The notes under the pieces are model-generated. The model was not told the DNA's origin. It was given only the letters and a program-made list of their open reading frames with translations, and made no database searches. A stretch of DNA of 64,000 bases from Rhodalgimonas zhirmunskyi. GTDB lineage: Bacteria; Pseudomonadota; Alphaproteobacteria; Rhodobacterales; Rhodobacteraceae. Where the stretch lies: contig JANFFA010000004.1 of the NCBI GenBank assembly GCA_030848925.1, positions 62,001-126,000 of the forward strand. Direction: 5' to 3'. A program made the position numbers and the translations under genes. Position 1 is the first letter of the stretch, and the number at the start of each line of letters is the position of its first letter. Shown here one piece after another: positions 24,811-33,686 of this stretch.

Positions 24811-24929
24811 GAAATCCTGCGAGGATTTCGTCCAAAAATCTTTCGAAGATTTTTGTCCCCACTTCCATCCAGCGCTCCCAAAAATCCTCGTAGGATTTTT
24901 GACCGAATTCCTCGTAGGAATTCGCCCCC
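24811..24929. repeat. Composite four-palindrome intergenic element, copy 1
   Basis: Four short palindromes with fixed linkers. P1 24811-24829 (GAAATCCTGCGAGGATTTC), linker GTCC, P2 24834-24854 (arms AAAAATCTT / AAGATTTTT around TCG), then GTCCCC, a 19-base spacer, P3 24880-24900 (arms AAAAATCCT / AGGATTTTT), linker GACC, P4 24905-24923 (GAATTCCTCGTAGGAATTC), then GCCCCC. The same plan recurs at 57111-57233. It lies between the YbdK-type ligase gene and acyl-CoA dehydrogenase. Confidence 0.9.
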
Positions 24930-25013
24930 TTCAACAGGTTGCAATACTGATGTAACAGTTGGGAATTAAACACTCGTTCAATTCATCAGACCATCACGGA
25001 AGGAGGAGCCGGA

Positions 25014-26159
25014 ATGGACTTCGCTCTGACAGAAGAACAAACCCTGATCTTCGACATGGCCCGCAGCTTCGGCGAAGAACACATCGCCCCCCACGCCCAA
25101 GAGTGGGAAGCCCAAGGCACCATCCCCAAATCCCTCTGGCCGAAGCTGGCCGAACTGGGCTTCGGGGGCCTCTATGTTTCCGAGGAAAACGGCGGCTCCG
25201 GCCTTTCCCGTCTCGACGCCACGCTGGTGTTCGAAGCGCTGGCGATGTCCTGCCCCTCAGTCGGCTCGTTTCTTTCGATCCACAATATGTGCGGCGGCAT
25301 GCTCGACAAGTTCGGCTCGCCCGAGACCAAGGCAAAGTGGCTGCCGCAACTCTGCAGCATGGAAAAGATCTTTTCCTACTGCCTGACAGAACCCGGCTCC
25401 GGCTCGGACGCTTCGGCGCTTCGCACCCGCGCCACCCGCACGAACGAGGGCTATTCCCTCAACGGCACCAAGGCCTTCATCTCGGGCGGTTCCTATTCGG
25501 ATGTCTATATCACCATGGTGCGCACCGGCGACGATGGCCCAAAGGGTATCTCGGCGCTGATTGTCGAAGATGGCGCCCCCGGCCTGTCCTTCGGCGCGCT
25601 CGAACGCAAGATGGGCTGGCAATCCCAGCCCACGGCACAGGTCCAGTTCGATGATTGCCAGGTCCCCGCCGACAACCTGATCGGCGAAGAAGGGCGCGGC
25701 TTCACCTATGCCATGGCCGGGCTCGATGGCGGGCGGCTCAACATCGCGGCCTCTGCCCTTGGCGGCGCACAAAACGCGCTCGACCTGACGCTGGCCTACA
25801 TGGGCGAGCGCAAGGCCTTCGGCAAACCGATCAACCAGTTCCAGGCGCTGCAGTTCCGCCTCGCCGACTACGAAACCCGCCTGCAAGCCGCCCGCACCTT
25901 CCTGCGTCAAGCCGCATGGAAGCTCGACAACGGCGCGCATGATGCCAGCAAATTCTGTGCCATGGCCAAGCTGATGGTCACCGATGCCGCCTTCGACGTG
26001 GCCAATGGCTGCCTCCAGATGCACGGCGGATACGGCTATCTGGCCGACTACGGCATCGAAAAGATCGTGCGCGATCTTCGGGTTCACCAAATCCTCGAAG
26101 GCACAAATGAAATCATGCGCCTGATCATTTCCCGGGCGCTCATCGCGGAGCATGCCTGA
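25014..26159 (+). CDS. Acyl-CoA dehydrogenase, probable isobutyryl-CoA dehydrogenase
   Basis: A 381-residue FAD enzyme. Family motifs are YCLTEPGSGSDASALRT (FAD/substrate binding), QMHGGYGYLADYGIEKIVRDLR and QILEGTNEIMRLIISRAL at the C-terminus. Its assignment to isobutyryl-CoA (valine pathway, making methacrylyl-CoA) rests on the context: it directly precedes a 3-hydroxyisobutyryl-CoA hydrolase and mmsB, with mmsA 2 kb upstream. A strong AAGGAGGAG site precedes ATG 25014. Stop and next start share one base (26159), so translation is coupled. Confidence 0.9.
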   Translation: MDFALTEEQTLIFDMARSFGEEHIAPHAQEWEAQGTIPKSLWPKLAELGFGGLYVSEENGGSGLSRLDATLVFEALAMSCPSVGSFLSIHNMCGGMLDKFGSPETKAKWLPQLCSMEKIFSYCLTEPGSGSDASALRTRATRTNEGYSLNGTKAFISGGSYSDVYITMVRTGDDGPKGISALIVEDGAPGLSFGALERKMGWQSQPTAQVQFDDCQVPADNLIGEEGRGFTYAMAGLDGGRLNIAASALGGAQNALDLTLAYMGERKAFGKPINQFQALQFRLADYETRLQAARTFLRQAAWKLDNGAHDASKFCAMAKLMVTDAAFDVANGCLQMHGGYGYLADYGIEKIVRDLRVHQILEGTNEIMRLIISRALIAEHA

Positions 26160-27205
26160 TGCCAGCCGATGAAATCCTGATCCGACAGGAGGGGCGCGCC
26201 GGACGGATCACCCTCAACCGCCCTGATGCGCTCAACGCGCTGACCTATGACATGTGTCTCTCCATCGAAAAGGCGCTCGACACATGGCGGCACGATCCAC
26301 AGATCGCGCTCGTGCTGATCACCGGCGCGGGCGATCGGGCGTTCTGTGCGGGCGGCGACATCCAGAAGCTCTACGATACGGGAATCGCGGGCGATTTCGC
26401 CTACGGACAACAGTTCTGGGCCGACGAATACCGCATGAACGCCAAGATCGCGGGGTATGAAAAGCCCATCGTATCGTTCCTGCAGGGCTTCACGATGGGC
26501 GGCGGCGTCGGCGTCGGCTGCCACGGCAGCCATCGCATCGTCTGCGAAACCACCCAGATCGCGATGCCCGAATGCGGCATCGGCCTTCTGCCGGATGTGG
26601 GCGGCTCCTATCTCCTGATGAAGGCTCCCGGGCGGATGGGCGAATACCTCGGCCTGACCGCCTATCGCATGGGGCCGGGCGCGGCCCTCTACGCCGGCTT
26701 TGCCGATCACTTCATCCCAGCCGACGCCTGGCCCGACCTGATCCAGCAGCTCGAAGCGACCGGCGATGTAGACATCATAGCAAGTAGCGCCAAACACCCC
26801 CCCGCCTCGGCCCTGCCCGGTCTGCAATCCAAGGTCGATGTTTGTTTCGGCGGCGAAACCTTCTCGGACATCCTGCACGCGATCGACGCGTTCGACGACG
26901 CTTTCAGCGATGAAACCCTGCGCAAGATGCAGCGCAACGATCCGCTGGCCATGGCCTGCACCGTCGCTTTGCTGCACCATCTGCGCGCGCAAAATGCCAG
27001 CATGCCCGCTGCGCTGGAAATGGAATATCGCTTCACATCGCGCGCGATGGAACATGGCGATTTCCTCGAAGGCATCCGCGCTGCGATCATCGAAAAAGAC
27101 AAGTCGCCGAAATGGCGGCACCGGCTCAGCGACGTTCCACAGGACAAGGTGAACGCGATGCTGGCCCCGGTGGAAAATTCAATGCTCAGGTTGGAGGACA
27201 ATTAG
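26159..27205 (+). CDS. 3-hydroxyisobutyryl-CoA hydrolase (ECH_2 family)
   Basis: A 348-residue member of the enoyl-CoA hydratase/isomerase superfamily, hydrolase branch. FCAGGDIQKLYD and FLQGFTMGGGVGVGCHGSHRIV form the oxyanion-hole segments, and MPECGIGLLPDVGGSYLL carries the acidic residues typical of HIBCH. The ~350-residue length, with an extra C-terminal helical part, is that of HIBCH rather than the ~260-residue crotonases. It releases 3-hydroxyisobutyrate in valine breakdown, the substrate of the next gene, mmsB, which starts 1 base after its stop. Confidence 0.92.
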   Translation: MPADEILIRQEGRAGRITLNRPDALNALTYDMCLSIEKALDTWRHDPQIALVLITGAGDRAFCAGGDIQKLYDTGIAGDFAYGQQFWADEYRMNAKIAGYEKPIVSFLQGFTMGGGVGVGCHGSHRIVCETTQIAMPECGIGLLPDVGGSYLLMKAPGRMGEYLGLTAYRMGPGAALYAGFADHFIPADAWPDLIQQLEATGDVDIIASSAKHPPASALPGLQSKVDVCFGGETFSDILHAIDAFDDAFSDETLRKMQRNDPLAMACTVALLHHLRAQNASMPAALEMEYRFTSRAMEHGDFLEGIRAAIIEKDKSPKWRHRLSDVPQDKVNAMLAPVENSMLRLEDN

Positions 27206-27206
27206 C

Positions 27207-28079
27207 ATGAACATAGGCTTCATCGGCCTTGGCAACATGGGGGCGCCGATGGCGGCGAACCTCGTGAAAGCCGGGCATCACGTGACGGGCTTTGATACCG
27301 CCAACGTCAAACTCGACGGCGTCGAAATCGTCGCCAGCGCACAAGATGCGGCCAAGGGGCGTGACGTGGTCATCACCATGCTGCCCAACGGCGCCATCCT
27401 GCGCGCCGTGGCCGAACAAATCATCCCGGCGATGGACAAGGGCGCCACCCTTGTCGATTGCTCGACCGTCGACGTGCAAAGTGCGCGCTCCGTGGCCGAA
27501 CAGGCCAGCAAGGCCGGGCTGGGCTTCGTCGATGCGCCCGTTTCGGGAGGCACCGTCGGCGCCGAAGCCGGCACGCTGACCTTCATGGCAGGTGGGTCCG
27601 ATACTGCGTTCAAAGTGGCCCAGCCGTTGTTCGATATCATGGGGCAAAAGGCCGTTCATTGCGGCGACGCAGGCGCCGGCCAGGCCGCCAAGATCTGCAA
27701 CAACATGATCCTCGGCATCACCATGATCGGCACCTGCGAGGCCTTCGCACTGGCCGACAAGCTGGGCCTTGACCGGCAAAAGATGTTCGATGTGGTCAGC
27801 ACCTCGTCGGGCAGCAGCTGGTCGATGAACGCCTATTGCCCGGCCCCCGGCGTCGGCCCCAAATCGCCCGCCGACAATGATTACAAACCCGGGTTCGCTG
27901 CCGAGCTGATGCTCAAGGACCTGCGCCTGTCGCAACAGGCCGCCGAGACCGCGGATGCCGATACCCCACTGGGCCAGGCCGCAACCGCGCTCTATGAGAC
28001 CTTCGTCGAAGCCGAAGACGGCAAGGGGCGCGATTTCTCGGCCATGCTGCCCCGGTTCGAAAAACGCGGGCGCGACTGA
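27207..28079 (+). CDS. mmsB: 3-hydroxyisobutyrate dehydrogenase
   Basis: A 290-residue beta-hydroxyacid dehydrogenase that oxidises 3-hydroxyisobutyrate to methylmalonate semialdehyde, the substrate of mmsA. The dinucleotide motif GFIGLGNMGAPMA is at residues 4-16, the substrate-binding DAPVSGGTVGAEAGTL near 110-125, and the catalytic lysine lies in GQAAKICNNM. Ribosome site GGAGGA is 10 bases upstream inside the preceding gene. It completes the acd-hydrolase-mmsB operon. Confidence 0.95.
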   Translation: MNIGFIGLGNMGAPMAANLVKAGHHVTGFDTANVKLDGVEIVASAQDAAKGRDVVITMLPNGAILRAVAEQIIPAMDKGATLVDCSTVDVQSARSVAEQASKAGLGFVDAPVSGGTVGAEAGTLTFMAGGSDTAFKVAQPLFDIMGQKAVHCGDAGAGQAAKICNNMILGITMIGTCEAFALADKLGLDRQKMFDVVSTSSGSSWSMNAYCPAPGVGPKSPADNDYKPGFAAELMLKDLRLSQQAAETADADTPLGQAATALYETFVEAEDGKGRDFSAMLPRFEKRGRD

Positions 28080-28115
28080 CGGCGCGCGCCAAAGCAACAA
28101 GATCACGAAATCGTG

Positions 28116-28146
28116 TGGCCGGGCGAACGACAGTTCCGCCCGGCCA
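28116..28146. terminator. Hairpin after mmsB
   Basis: TGGCCGGGCGAAC and GTTC-C-GCCCGGCCA form a 13-bp stem with one bulged C and a 4-base loop, 36 bases after the mmsB stop. There is no T-run. Confidence 0.6.
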
Positions 28147-28188
28147 TTGCGTTGAACCTTCCGAAAGCCGAGCAGAAAGGTTCAAACC

Positions 28189-28674
28189 ATGAAACGCACG
28201 ATCACTCTCGCCACCGTCCTCCTGATGGGGCTCAGCCCGATGGCCATGGCCGCAGGCCGCAACAATCAGGACGACACCCAGATTTACCGGCAGGACTCAC
28301 AGCAACAGACCCGTGGCGAAGCCCGCCAATCCGACCGCCAATCCAACAAGCAGTCCGACCGGCAGTCCGACCGGCAGTCGAGCCAAAAGTCAGACCGCAA
28401 AAGCGAACCCAGCCGCGCGACGCAAAGCGCGCGCAGCTCCAACCGCACCACAGTCGTGAACAAAAACGTCGTCGTGAACAAGACCGTCGTCGCGCAAAAG
28501 CACCGCGCCCTGCCCGGTCGCGCCGCCTCCCACGCCGAGATGCGACGCCTCCCCCGCCTGCCCAACGGCCAAAGCTATCGCGTGGTGAACGACCGCGTCG
28601 TGCGGGTCGACAGCAACACGGCAGAGATCATCGCCGCCTTCGGCCTGCTCTCGATCCTGCTGAACCAGCACTGA
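28189..28674 (+). CDS. Secreted Gln/Ser/Arg-rich protein with C-terminal RcnB-like segment
   Basis: A 161-residue protein. Signal peptide MKRTITLATVLLMGLSPMAM with cleavage near AMA at residue 22. Residues ~40-75 are low-complexity with repeated S-D-R-Q / S-D-K units; the next part is basic (TTVVNKNVVVNKTVVAQKH). The end, LPNGQSYRVVNDRVVRVD followed by a hydrophobic stretch, resembles the tail of small periplasmic RcnB-like proteins. The role is unknown; a periplasmic or envelope location is inferred from the signal peptide. GAAAGG lies about 8 bases before the ATG. Confidence 0.7.
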   Translation: MKRTITLATVLLMGLSPMAMAAGRNNQDDTQIYRQDSQQQTRGEARQSDRQSNKQSDRQSDRQSSQKSDRKSEPSRATQSARSSNRTTVVNKNVVVNKTVVAQKHRALPGRAASHAEMRRLPRLPNGQSYRVVNDRVVRVDSNTAEIIAAFGLLSILLNQH

Positions 28675-28841
28675 TCCTCGGGTCAGACCCTCTCGCCAAA
28701 GCCTCGAAAACTGGCAGCGCGCGCTTCGGATCACACCTTGGCGCGCCCTGCTTCCCCCTCTGCGACAATTTCAACAAGGCGGTTGCGGCCCACAGGTCTA
28801 TACTGACAGCGAGACTCACCTAATTCATGAGAGGACATATC

Positions 28842-29024
28842 ATGACCAAGAACGTAGGAAGTATCGACCGCATCCTGAGAATCGTCATCGGCGCCCTGCT
28901 GATCGTCGGCGCGCTGATGGGCTATGGCTGGTGGATGTGGATCGGCGTCGTGCCCCTTCTGACCGGGCTGTTTTCGACCTGCCCGCTCTATTCCATCATC
29001 GGCATGAACACCTGTCAGAAGTAA
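28842..29024 (+). CDS. DUF2892 inner-membrane protein
   Basis: A 60-residue protein, MTKNVGSIDRILRIVIGALL, with two transmembrane helices. The N-terminal N-x-G-x-x-D-R-x-x-R motif and the C-terminal CPLYSIIGMNTC with two cysteines mark DUF2892 (the membrane part of YgaP-type proteins). A short in-frame ATG at 28827 exists, but the GAGAGGACA site favours 28842. Rhodanese fusion is absent here. The function is not established; the cysteines suggest sulfur or redox chemistry. Confidence 0.82.
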   Translation: MTKNVGSIDRILRIVIGALLIVGALMGYGWWMWIGVVPLLTGLFSTCPLYSIIGMNTCQK

Positions 29025-29135
29025 TCTGGCCAAGGTTATCCTGCCAGACAGAATAGCACTTATAAACGTGCGCCCGGTCCACCGCTTCGCGCGCCGGGCG
29101 CAGTTGCCACGCGGGCGATGCGGGCCAAACGGCTG

Positions 29136-30092
29136 TCAGCCCGCGAAATCCCCGCCCGCCACGCGGCCATCCGGCCCGCCCTGAACAAGCGCGCGGATTT
29201 CGCGCGCACTGTCGCGCACCATCCGGTGCCCTTCTTCGATCGCCTCAGCCGCGCGATAAAGTTCCAGCACCAGTATCCGGTCCATCAGGTCCGCATCCAG
29301 CAACAGGTGCGGCGGGTCGCTCGCCTGCCTGTGCTGGCGCACGAAATCTGTCATGATATCGATCGAGGCCGACATCACATCAAGATAGGCAGGCGCGCTT
29401 GGCCCCGCACTGCGCCCCGCGCCCACCCCCTGCACCAACTCGCGCAGCGGAATCGGCAATTGCGCCAACAACTCGGGCGAGCCGAGCTTGCTCAGAAATC
29501 CTTCTTCCGGCGCCGGCGCATGCCAGATCTGCCCGCCGCGCCGCGCATTGGGATTGACCGCAATGGTCGCATCCGCGCCAAGCGCCCGGCTGGCCGAGGT
29601 CGGCACCGGGTTGATCAACCCGCCATCCAGCAACCAGCGCCCATCAAGGTAATGTGGCGCAAACACCCCGGGAATCGAAATCGACGCCCGCACCGCATCG
29701 GCAAGGCTCCCCTCCTGCAACCAGACTTCGCGCCCCGTCTCAAGGTCGGTCGCCACCGCAACAAAAGGCAAGGCAAGGTCTTCGATCCGGTCGGGAAGGC
29801 CAAGGCTGGTAAGGATTTCCGCAATCGCGCGCCCCTTGACCACGCCGCCGCTGCCAAACCGCACATCGGCATAGGACACGAACCGCTGCCGGGTCAGCGC
29901 ACGCGCCCAATCCTCCAACCTGTCCAGAACACCCCCGGCCCAGGCCGCGCCCACAAGCGCCCCCATCGAACACCCGGCCACAAGCGCGGGGCGCACGCCC
30001 ATCGCGTCCAGTTCCTTGAGAACCCCGATATGGCACCAGCCGCGCGCACCGCCCGATCCAAGGGCTATGCCCAGCTTCCTGCGATGCGTCAT
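29136..30092 (-). CDS. Patatin-like phospholipase (RssA type)
   Basis: A 318-residue serine lipase-like protein. The oxyanion glycine motif LGSGGARG is at residues 11-18, the nucleophile Ser42 in GCSMG and the catalytic Asp156 in DGG, so the Ser-Asp dyad is complete. No signal peptide or transmembrane helix is present. Bacterial homologues (RssA, NTE-like) act on phospholipids at the inner face of the membrane; the natural substrate here is unknown. It is downstream of uvrA on the same strand, 103 bases apart. Confidence 0.9.
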   Translation of the reverse strand: MTHRRKLGIALGSGGARGWCHIGVLKELDAMGVRPALVAGCSMGALVGAAWAGGVLDRLEDWARALTRQRFVSYADVRFGSGGVVKGRAIAEILTSLGLPDRIEDLALPFVAVATDLETGREVWLQEGSLADAVRASISIPGVFAPHYLDGRWLLDGGLINPVPTSASRALGADATIAVNPNARRGGQIWHAPAPEEGFLSKLGSPELLAQLPIPLRELVQGVGAGRSAGPSAPAYLDVMSASIDIMTDFVRQHRQASDPPHLLLDADLMDRILVLELYRAAEAIEEGHRMVRDSAREIRALVQGGPDGRVAGGDFAG

Positions 30093-30195
30093 GCGAATTT
30101 CGCCCCGATAATGCGCCCGCCTAGGGCCAGTCGTGACGATCTTTTCCCAAACCGCCGGTCAGGGCAAGCCAGACCAAGGGCACAGACTAGTCTGC

Positions 30196-33090
30196 CTACT
30201 CCGCCGCCGTCCGCCGCGCCTTTCCTTTAGCGGCTTTCGCCACCTCCAGCATCGGCTTCAGGTATTGCCCGGTATAACTCTCGCCCACTTCGGCGATCTT
30301 CTCGGGCGTGCCCTTGGCAACGATCCGACCACCGCCATCACCGCCCTCGGGGCCGATGTCGATGATCCAGTCGGCGGTCTTGATCACGTCGAGGTTATGT
30401 TCGATCACGACAACCGTATTGCCCTGATCCACCAACTCGTGCAGCACCTCAAGCAGCTTGCGCACATCCTCGAAATGCAAGCCGGTCGTCGGTTCATCAA
30501 GGATATAAAGCGTGCGCCCCGTGCTGCGCTTGGCCAGTTCCTTCGAAAGCTTCACCCGCTGCGCCTCACCGCCCGAAAGCGTCGTCGCCTGTTGGCCCAC
30601 CTTGATATAGCCAAGCCCCACGCGCATCAGCGCATCCATCTTGTCACGGATGCTCGGCACCGCCTTGAAGAAGGTCTGCGCCTCTTCAACCGTCATATCA
30701 AGAACATCGGCTATGCTCTTGCCCTTGAAGCGAATTTCCAAGGTTTCGCGATTGTAGCGCGCGCCTTTGCAGGTCTCGCACTCGACATAAACATCGGGCA
30801 GGAAGTGCATCTCGATCTTGATCACACCATCGCCCTGACACGCCTCACAGCGCCCGCCCTTCACGTTGAAGGAAAACCGCCCCGGCTTGTAGCCCCGCGC
30901 CTTGGCCTCGGGCAGCCCCGCAAACCAATCGCGGATCGGCGTAAACGCCCCCGTATAGGTGGCCGGGTTGGACCGTGGCGTGCGCCCAATGGGGCGCTGG
31001 TCGATGTCGATCACCTTGTCGAGGTGCTCCAACCCCTTGATCGTCTCGCAAGGCGCAGGCGTCTGGCGTGCACCGTTCAGCCGCATGGAGGCGGTCTTGA
31101 ACAGCGTCTCGATGGTCAGCGTCGATTTCCCCCCGCCCGACACGCCGGTGACGCACACGAACTTGCCCAGCGGGAAATCGGCCGTCACGTTTTGCAGGTT
31201 GTTGCCCGTGGCCTTCACCACCGTCACCTTCTTGCCGTTCCCCTTCCGCCGCTCGGGCGAAAACGGAATGGTGCGCGCGCCTGAAAGGTATTGCCCGGTA
31301 ACCGAAGCCGCATCCGCCGCGATCTCTTCCGGCTTGCCGTGGCTCACCACTTGCCCGCCATGCACCCCCGCGCCGGGGCCGATGTCGAACACGTAATCCG
31401 CCTCGCGGATGGCTTCCTCGTCATGCTCCACCACGATCACGGTATTGCCCTGATCGCGCAGGTTCTTGAGCGTGGTCAAAAGCCGCCCGTTGTCACGCTG
31501 GTGCAGCCCGATCGACGGCTCGTCCAGCACGTAAAGCACCCCGGTCAGCCCGCTGCCGATCTGGCTTGCCAACCGGATGCGTTGGCTCTCTCCGCCACTT
31601 AAGGTGCCACTTGAACGTGACAGCGTAAGGTATTCCAATCCAACGTTATTCAGGAATCCAAGACGCTCGCGAATCTCCTTCAGAATGGCGCGCGCAATCT
31701 CGTTCTTCTGCTTGCTCAGCGCCTCGGGCGCGGCCTCGACCCAGGCCAGCGCCTCGCGGATGCTCATCTGCACCAACTGACCGATATGCATCAGGTTGTC
31801 GGGCGTGCCGATTTTCACCGCCAGCGCCTCTTCACGCAGGCGATACCCGCCGCAGGTGCCACAGGGGCGGTTATTCTGGTAGCGTTCGAATTCCTCGCGC
31901 ACCCAGCTTGAATCGGTCTCGCGATAGCGCCGCTCCATGTTGGGGATCACCCCCTCGAACACGCGGCTCACCTGATACACCCGCCCGCCCTCGTCATAGC
32001 GGAACTGGATTTCCTCCTCGCCCGACCCGTAAAGAAACACCTGCTGCACATGCGCGGGCAGGTCTTTCCAAGGCGTCGCCGCGTCGAATTCGTAATGCCG
32101 CGCCAGCGCCTCGATCGTTTGCAGGAAATAGGGCGATTTACCCTTGCGCCACGGCGCCAGCGCCCCGTCCGAAATTTTCAGCGCCGCATCAGGCACCACC
32201 AACCGCTCGTCAAAGAACAGCTCTACCCCCAACCCGTCACACTCGGGGCAGGCCCCGAAAGGCGCGTTGAACGAAAACAAGCGCGGCTCGATCTCCGGAA
32301 TGGTGAACCCGCTGACCGGACAGGCGAAATTCTCCGAGAAGGTCATCCGCTCGGGGTCGCCTTCCTTTGGTGCGGTCTCCAGCACGGCAATCCCGTCGGC
32401 AAGGTCCAGCGCGGTGCGCAGACTGTCGGCCAGCCGCGTCTCCATCCCCTCGCGAACCACGATCCGGTCGACCACCACATCGATGTCATGGCGGAATTTC
32501 TTGTCGAGCTTGGGCGGATCCTCAAGCTCGTAAAATTCCCCGTCCACCTTCACCCGCTGGAAACCCTGCTTGCGCAACTCGATGAATTCCTTGCGGAACT
32601 CGCCCTTTCGGTCACGCAGCATCGGCGCCAGAAGATAGGCACGCGTGCCCTCTTCCATGGCCATGATCCGGTCAACCATATCCTGAACCTGCTGCGCCTC
32701 GATCGGCATCCCCGTCGCTGGCGAATAGGGCGTGCCAGCGCGGGCAAACAACAGCCGCAGGTAGTCATAGATCTCGGTCACCGTGCCCACGGTCGAGCGC
32801 GGGTTTTTCGATGTTGTCTTCTGCTCGATGGAAATCGCCGGGGACAGCCCGCTGATATGATCCACATCGGGCTTTTCCATCATGTCGAGGAACTGGCGCG
32901 CATAGGCCGACAGGCTCTCGACATAGCGCCGCTGCCCCTCGGCATAGATCGTGTCAAAGGCAAGCGAGGATTTCCCCGACCCGGACAGCCCGGTAATCAC
33001 CACAAGCTCATCGCGCGGAATATCCACGTCGATGTTCTTGAGATTGTGCTCGCGCGCGCCGCGAATTTCGATCTGCTTCAGCTCGGCCAT
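30196..33090 (-). CDS. uvrA: Excinuclease ABC subunit A
   Basis: A 964-residue UvrA, the damage-recognition ATPase of nucleotide excision repair. Two ABC modules are present: Walker [15 protein letters not shown] near the N-terminus and [10 protein letters not shown] in the second half, with LSGGE signatures after each. Zinc-finger cysteines occur in CPECDGLG, in CGTCGG, and in CEACQGDG with [10 protein letters not shown]. The start [21 protein letters not shown] at 33090 fits the family; the frame is open 28 codons upstream but that part overlaps the promoter. A LexA-type SOS box is 68 bases upstream. Confidence 0.97.
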   Translation of the reverse strand: MAELKQIEIRGAREHNLKNIDVDIPRDELVVITGLSGSGKSSLAFDTIYAEGQRRYVESLSAYARQFLDMMEKPDVDHISGLSPAISIEQKTTSKNPRSTVGTVTEIYDYLRLLFARAGTPYSPATGMPIEAQQVQDMVDRIMAMEEGTRAYLLAPMLRDRKGEFRKEFIELRKQGFQRVKVDGEFYELEDPPKLDKKFRHDIDVVVDRIVVREGMETRLADSLRTALDLADGIAVLETAPKEGDPERMTFSENFACPVSGFTIPEIEPRLFSFNAPFGACPECDGLGVELFFDERLVVPDAALKISDGALAPWRKGKSPYFLQTIEALARHYEFDAATPWKDLPAHVQQVFLYGSGEEEIQFRYDEGGRVYQVSRVFEGVIPNMERRYRETDSSWVREEFERYQNNRPCGTCGGYRLREEALAVKIGTPDNLMHIGQLVQMSIREALAWVEAAPEALSKQKNEIARAILKEIRERLGFLNNVGLEYLTLSRSSGTLSGGESQRIRLASQIGSGLTGVLYVLDEPSIGLHQRDNGRLLTTLKNLRDQGNTVIVVEHDEEAIREADYVFDIGPGAGVHGGQVVSHGKPEEIAADAASVTGQYLSGARTIPFSPERRKGNGKKVTVVKATGNNLQNVTADFPLGKFVCVTGVSGGGKSTLTIETLFKTASMRLNGARQTPAPCETIKGLEHLDKVIDIDQRPIGRTPRSNPATYTGAFTPIRDWFAGLPEAKARGYKPGRFSFNVKGGRCEACQGDGVIKIEMHFLPDVYVECETCKGARYNRETLEIRFKGKSIADVLDMTVEEAQTFFKAVPSIRDKMDALMRVGLGYIKVGQQATTLSGGEAQRVKLSKELAKRSTGRTLYILDEPTTGLHFEDVRKLLEVLHELVDQGNTVVVIEHNLDVIKTADWIIDIGPEGGDGGGRIVAKGTPEKIAEVGESYTGQYLKPMLEVAKAAKGKARRTAAE

Positions 33091-33157
33091 CAAAAGCCCC
33101 CCGGTTCGATTGCTCAACAGATAGTCAATGCTTGGCGATCTTCCAACCCAAATCAGT

Positions 33158-33172
33158 GAACATAAGCGGAAC
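33158..33172 (-). promoter_or_regulatory. LexA (SOS) box upstream of uvrA
   Basis: On the minus strand GTTCCGCTTATGTTC, an exact match to the alphaproteobacterial LexA consensus GTTC-N7-GTTC. Its position, 68-82 bases before the uvrA ATG, is right for SOS control. Confidence 0.85.
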
Positions 33173-33188
33173 ATTTACTTTTCCGCTT
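33164..33188. promoter_or_regulatory. Inverted repeat overlapping the LexA box
   Basis: AAGCGGAA (33164-33171), 9-base spacer, TTCCGCTT (33181-33188): perfect 8-bp arms in the uvrA-rhodanese divergent promoter, overlapping half of the LexA box. It could be the operator of a second regulator. Confidence 0.5.
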
Positions 33189-33297
33189 AATGCTTCCGCC
33201 GCACCGCTTCACATTCAATCGGCTGAATGTTATATCTGCCGCAACACGCCCCTCCGCGCGGCAAGGATTTGGGGCAAGGATTTCGAGAGGATCAAAC

Positions 33298-33657
33298 ATG
33301 TTCGGATTGTTCGGCGGCGGCACGCCGCGCATCACCCCAGACGAGGCGGTGGCCGGTGTGGCCGATGGCTCTGTGCAGCTGATCGACATCCGCGAAGCGG
33401 GCGAAGTGCAGGCCACCGGCAAGGCCAAGGGCGCGAAACACATCCCGATGATGCAACTGGTGCAGCAATGCGATCCCCGCAGCGGCGGCGGGGCCGATGC
33501 CCTCGATCCCGCGAAAACCGTCGCGCTTTATTGCGCCACCGGCGCCCGCTCGAACCAAGCGGGCCAGATCCTCTCCAAAATGGGCTTCAAGGACGTGCGC
33601 AACCTCGGCGGGCTGCACGACTGGGTGCGCGGCGGCGGCGCGACGGAACGCGCCTGA
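33298..33657 (+). CDS. Rhodanese-domain protein
   Basis: A 119-residue single rhodanese domain without signal peptide. The active-site Cys79 sits in ALYCATGARSNQAG, and the N-terminal LIDIREAGEVQATG is typical. It likely carries persulfide sulfur for a cytosolic acceptor; the loop CATGAR-S is not diagnostic of one substrate. The start at 33298 is chosen for the GAGAGG site and because MFGLFGGGTPRITPDEA gives a normal N-terminus. It is divergent from uvrA; the acceptor is not evident. Confidence 0.88.
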   Translation: MFGLFGGGTPRITPDEAVAGVADGSVQLIDIREAGEVQATGKAKGAKHIPMMQLVQQCDPRSGGGADALDPAKTVALYCATGARSNQAGQILSKMGFKDVRNLGGLHDWVRGGGATERA

Positions 33658-33686
33658 TCCACCCCGCCCCTCACACGGCGCAAAAC

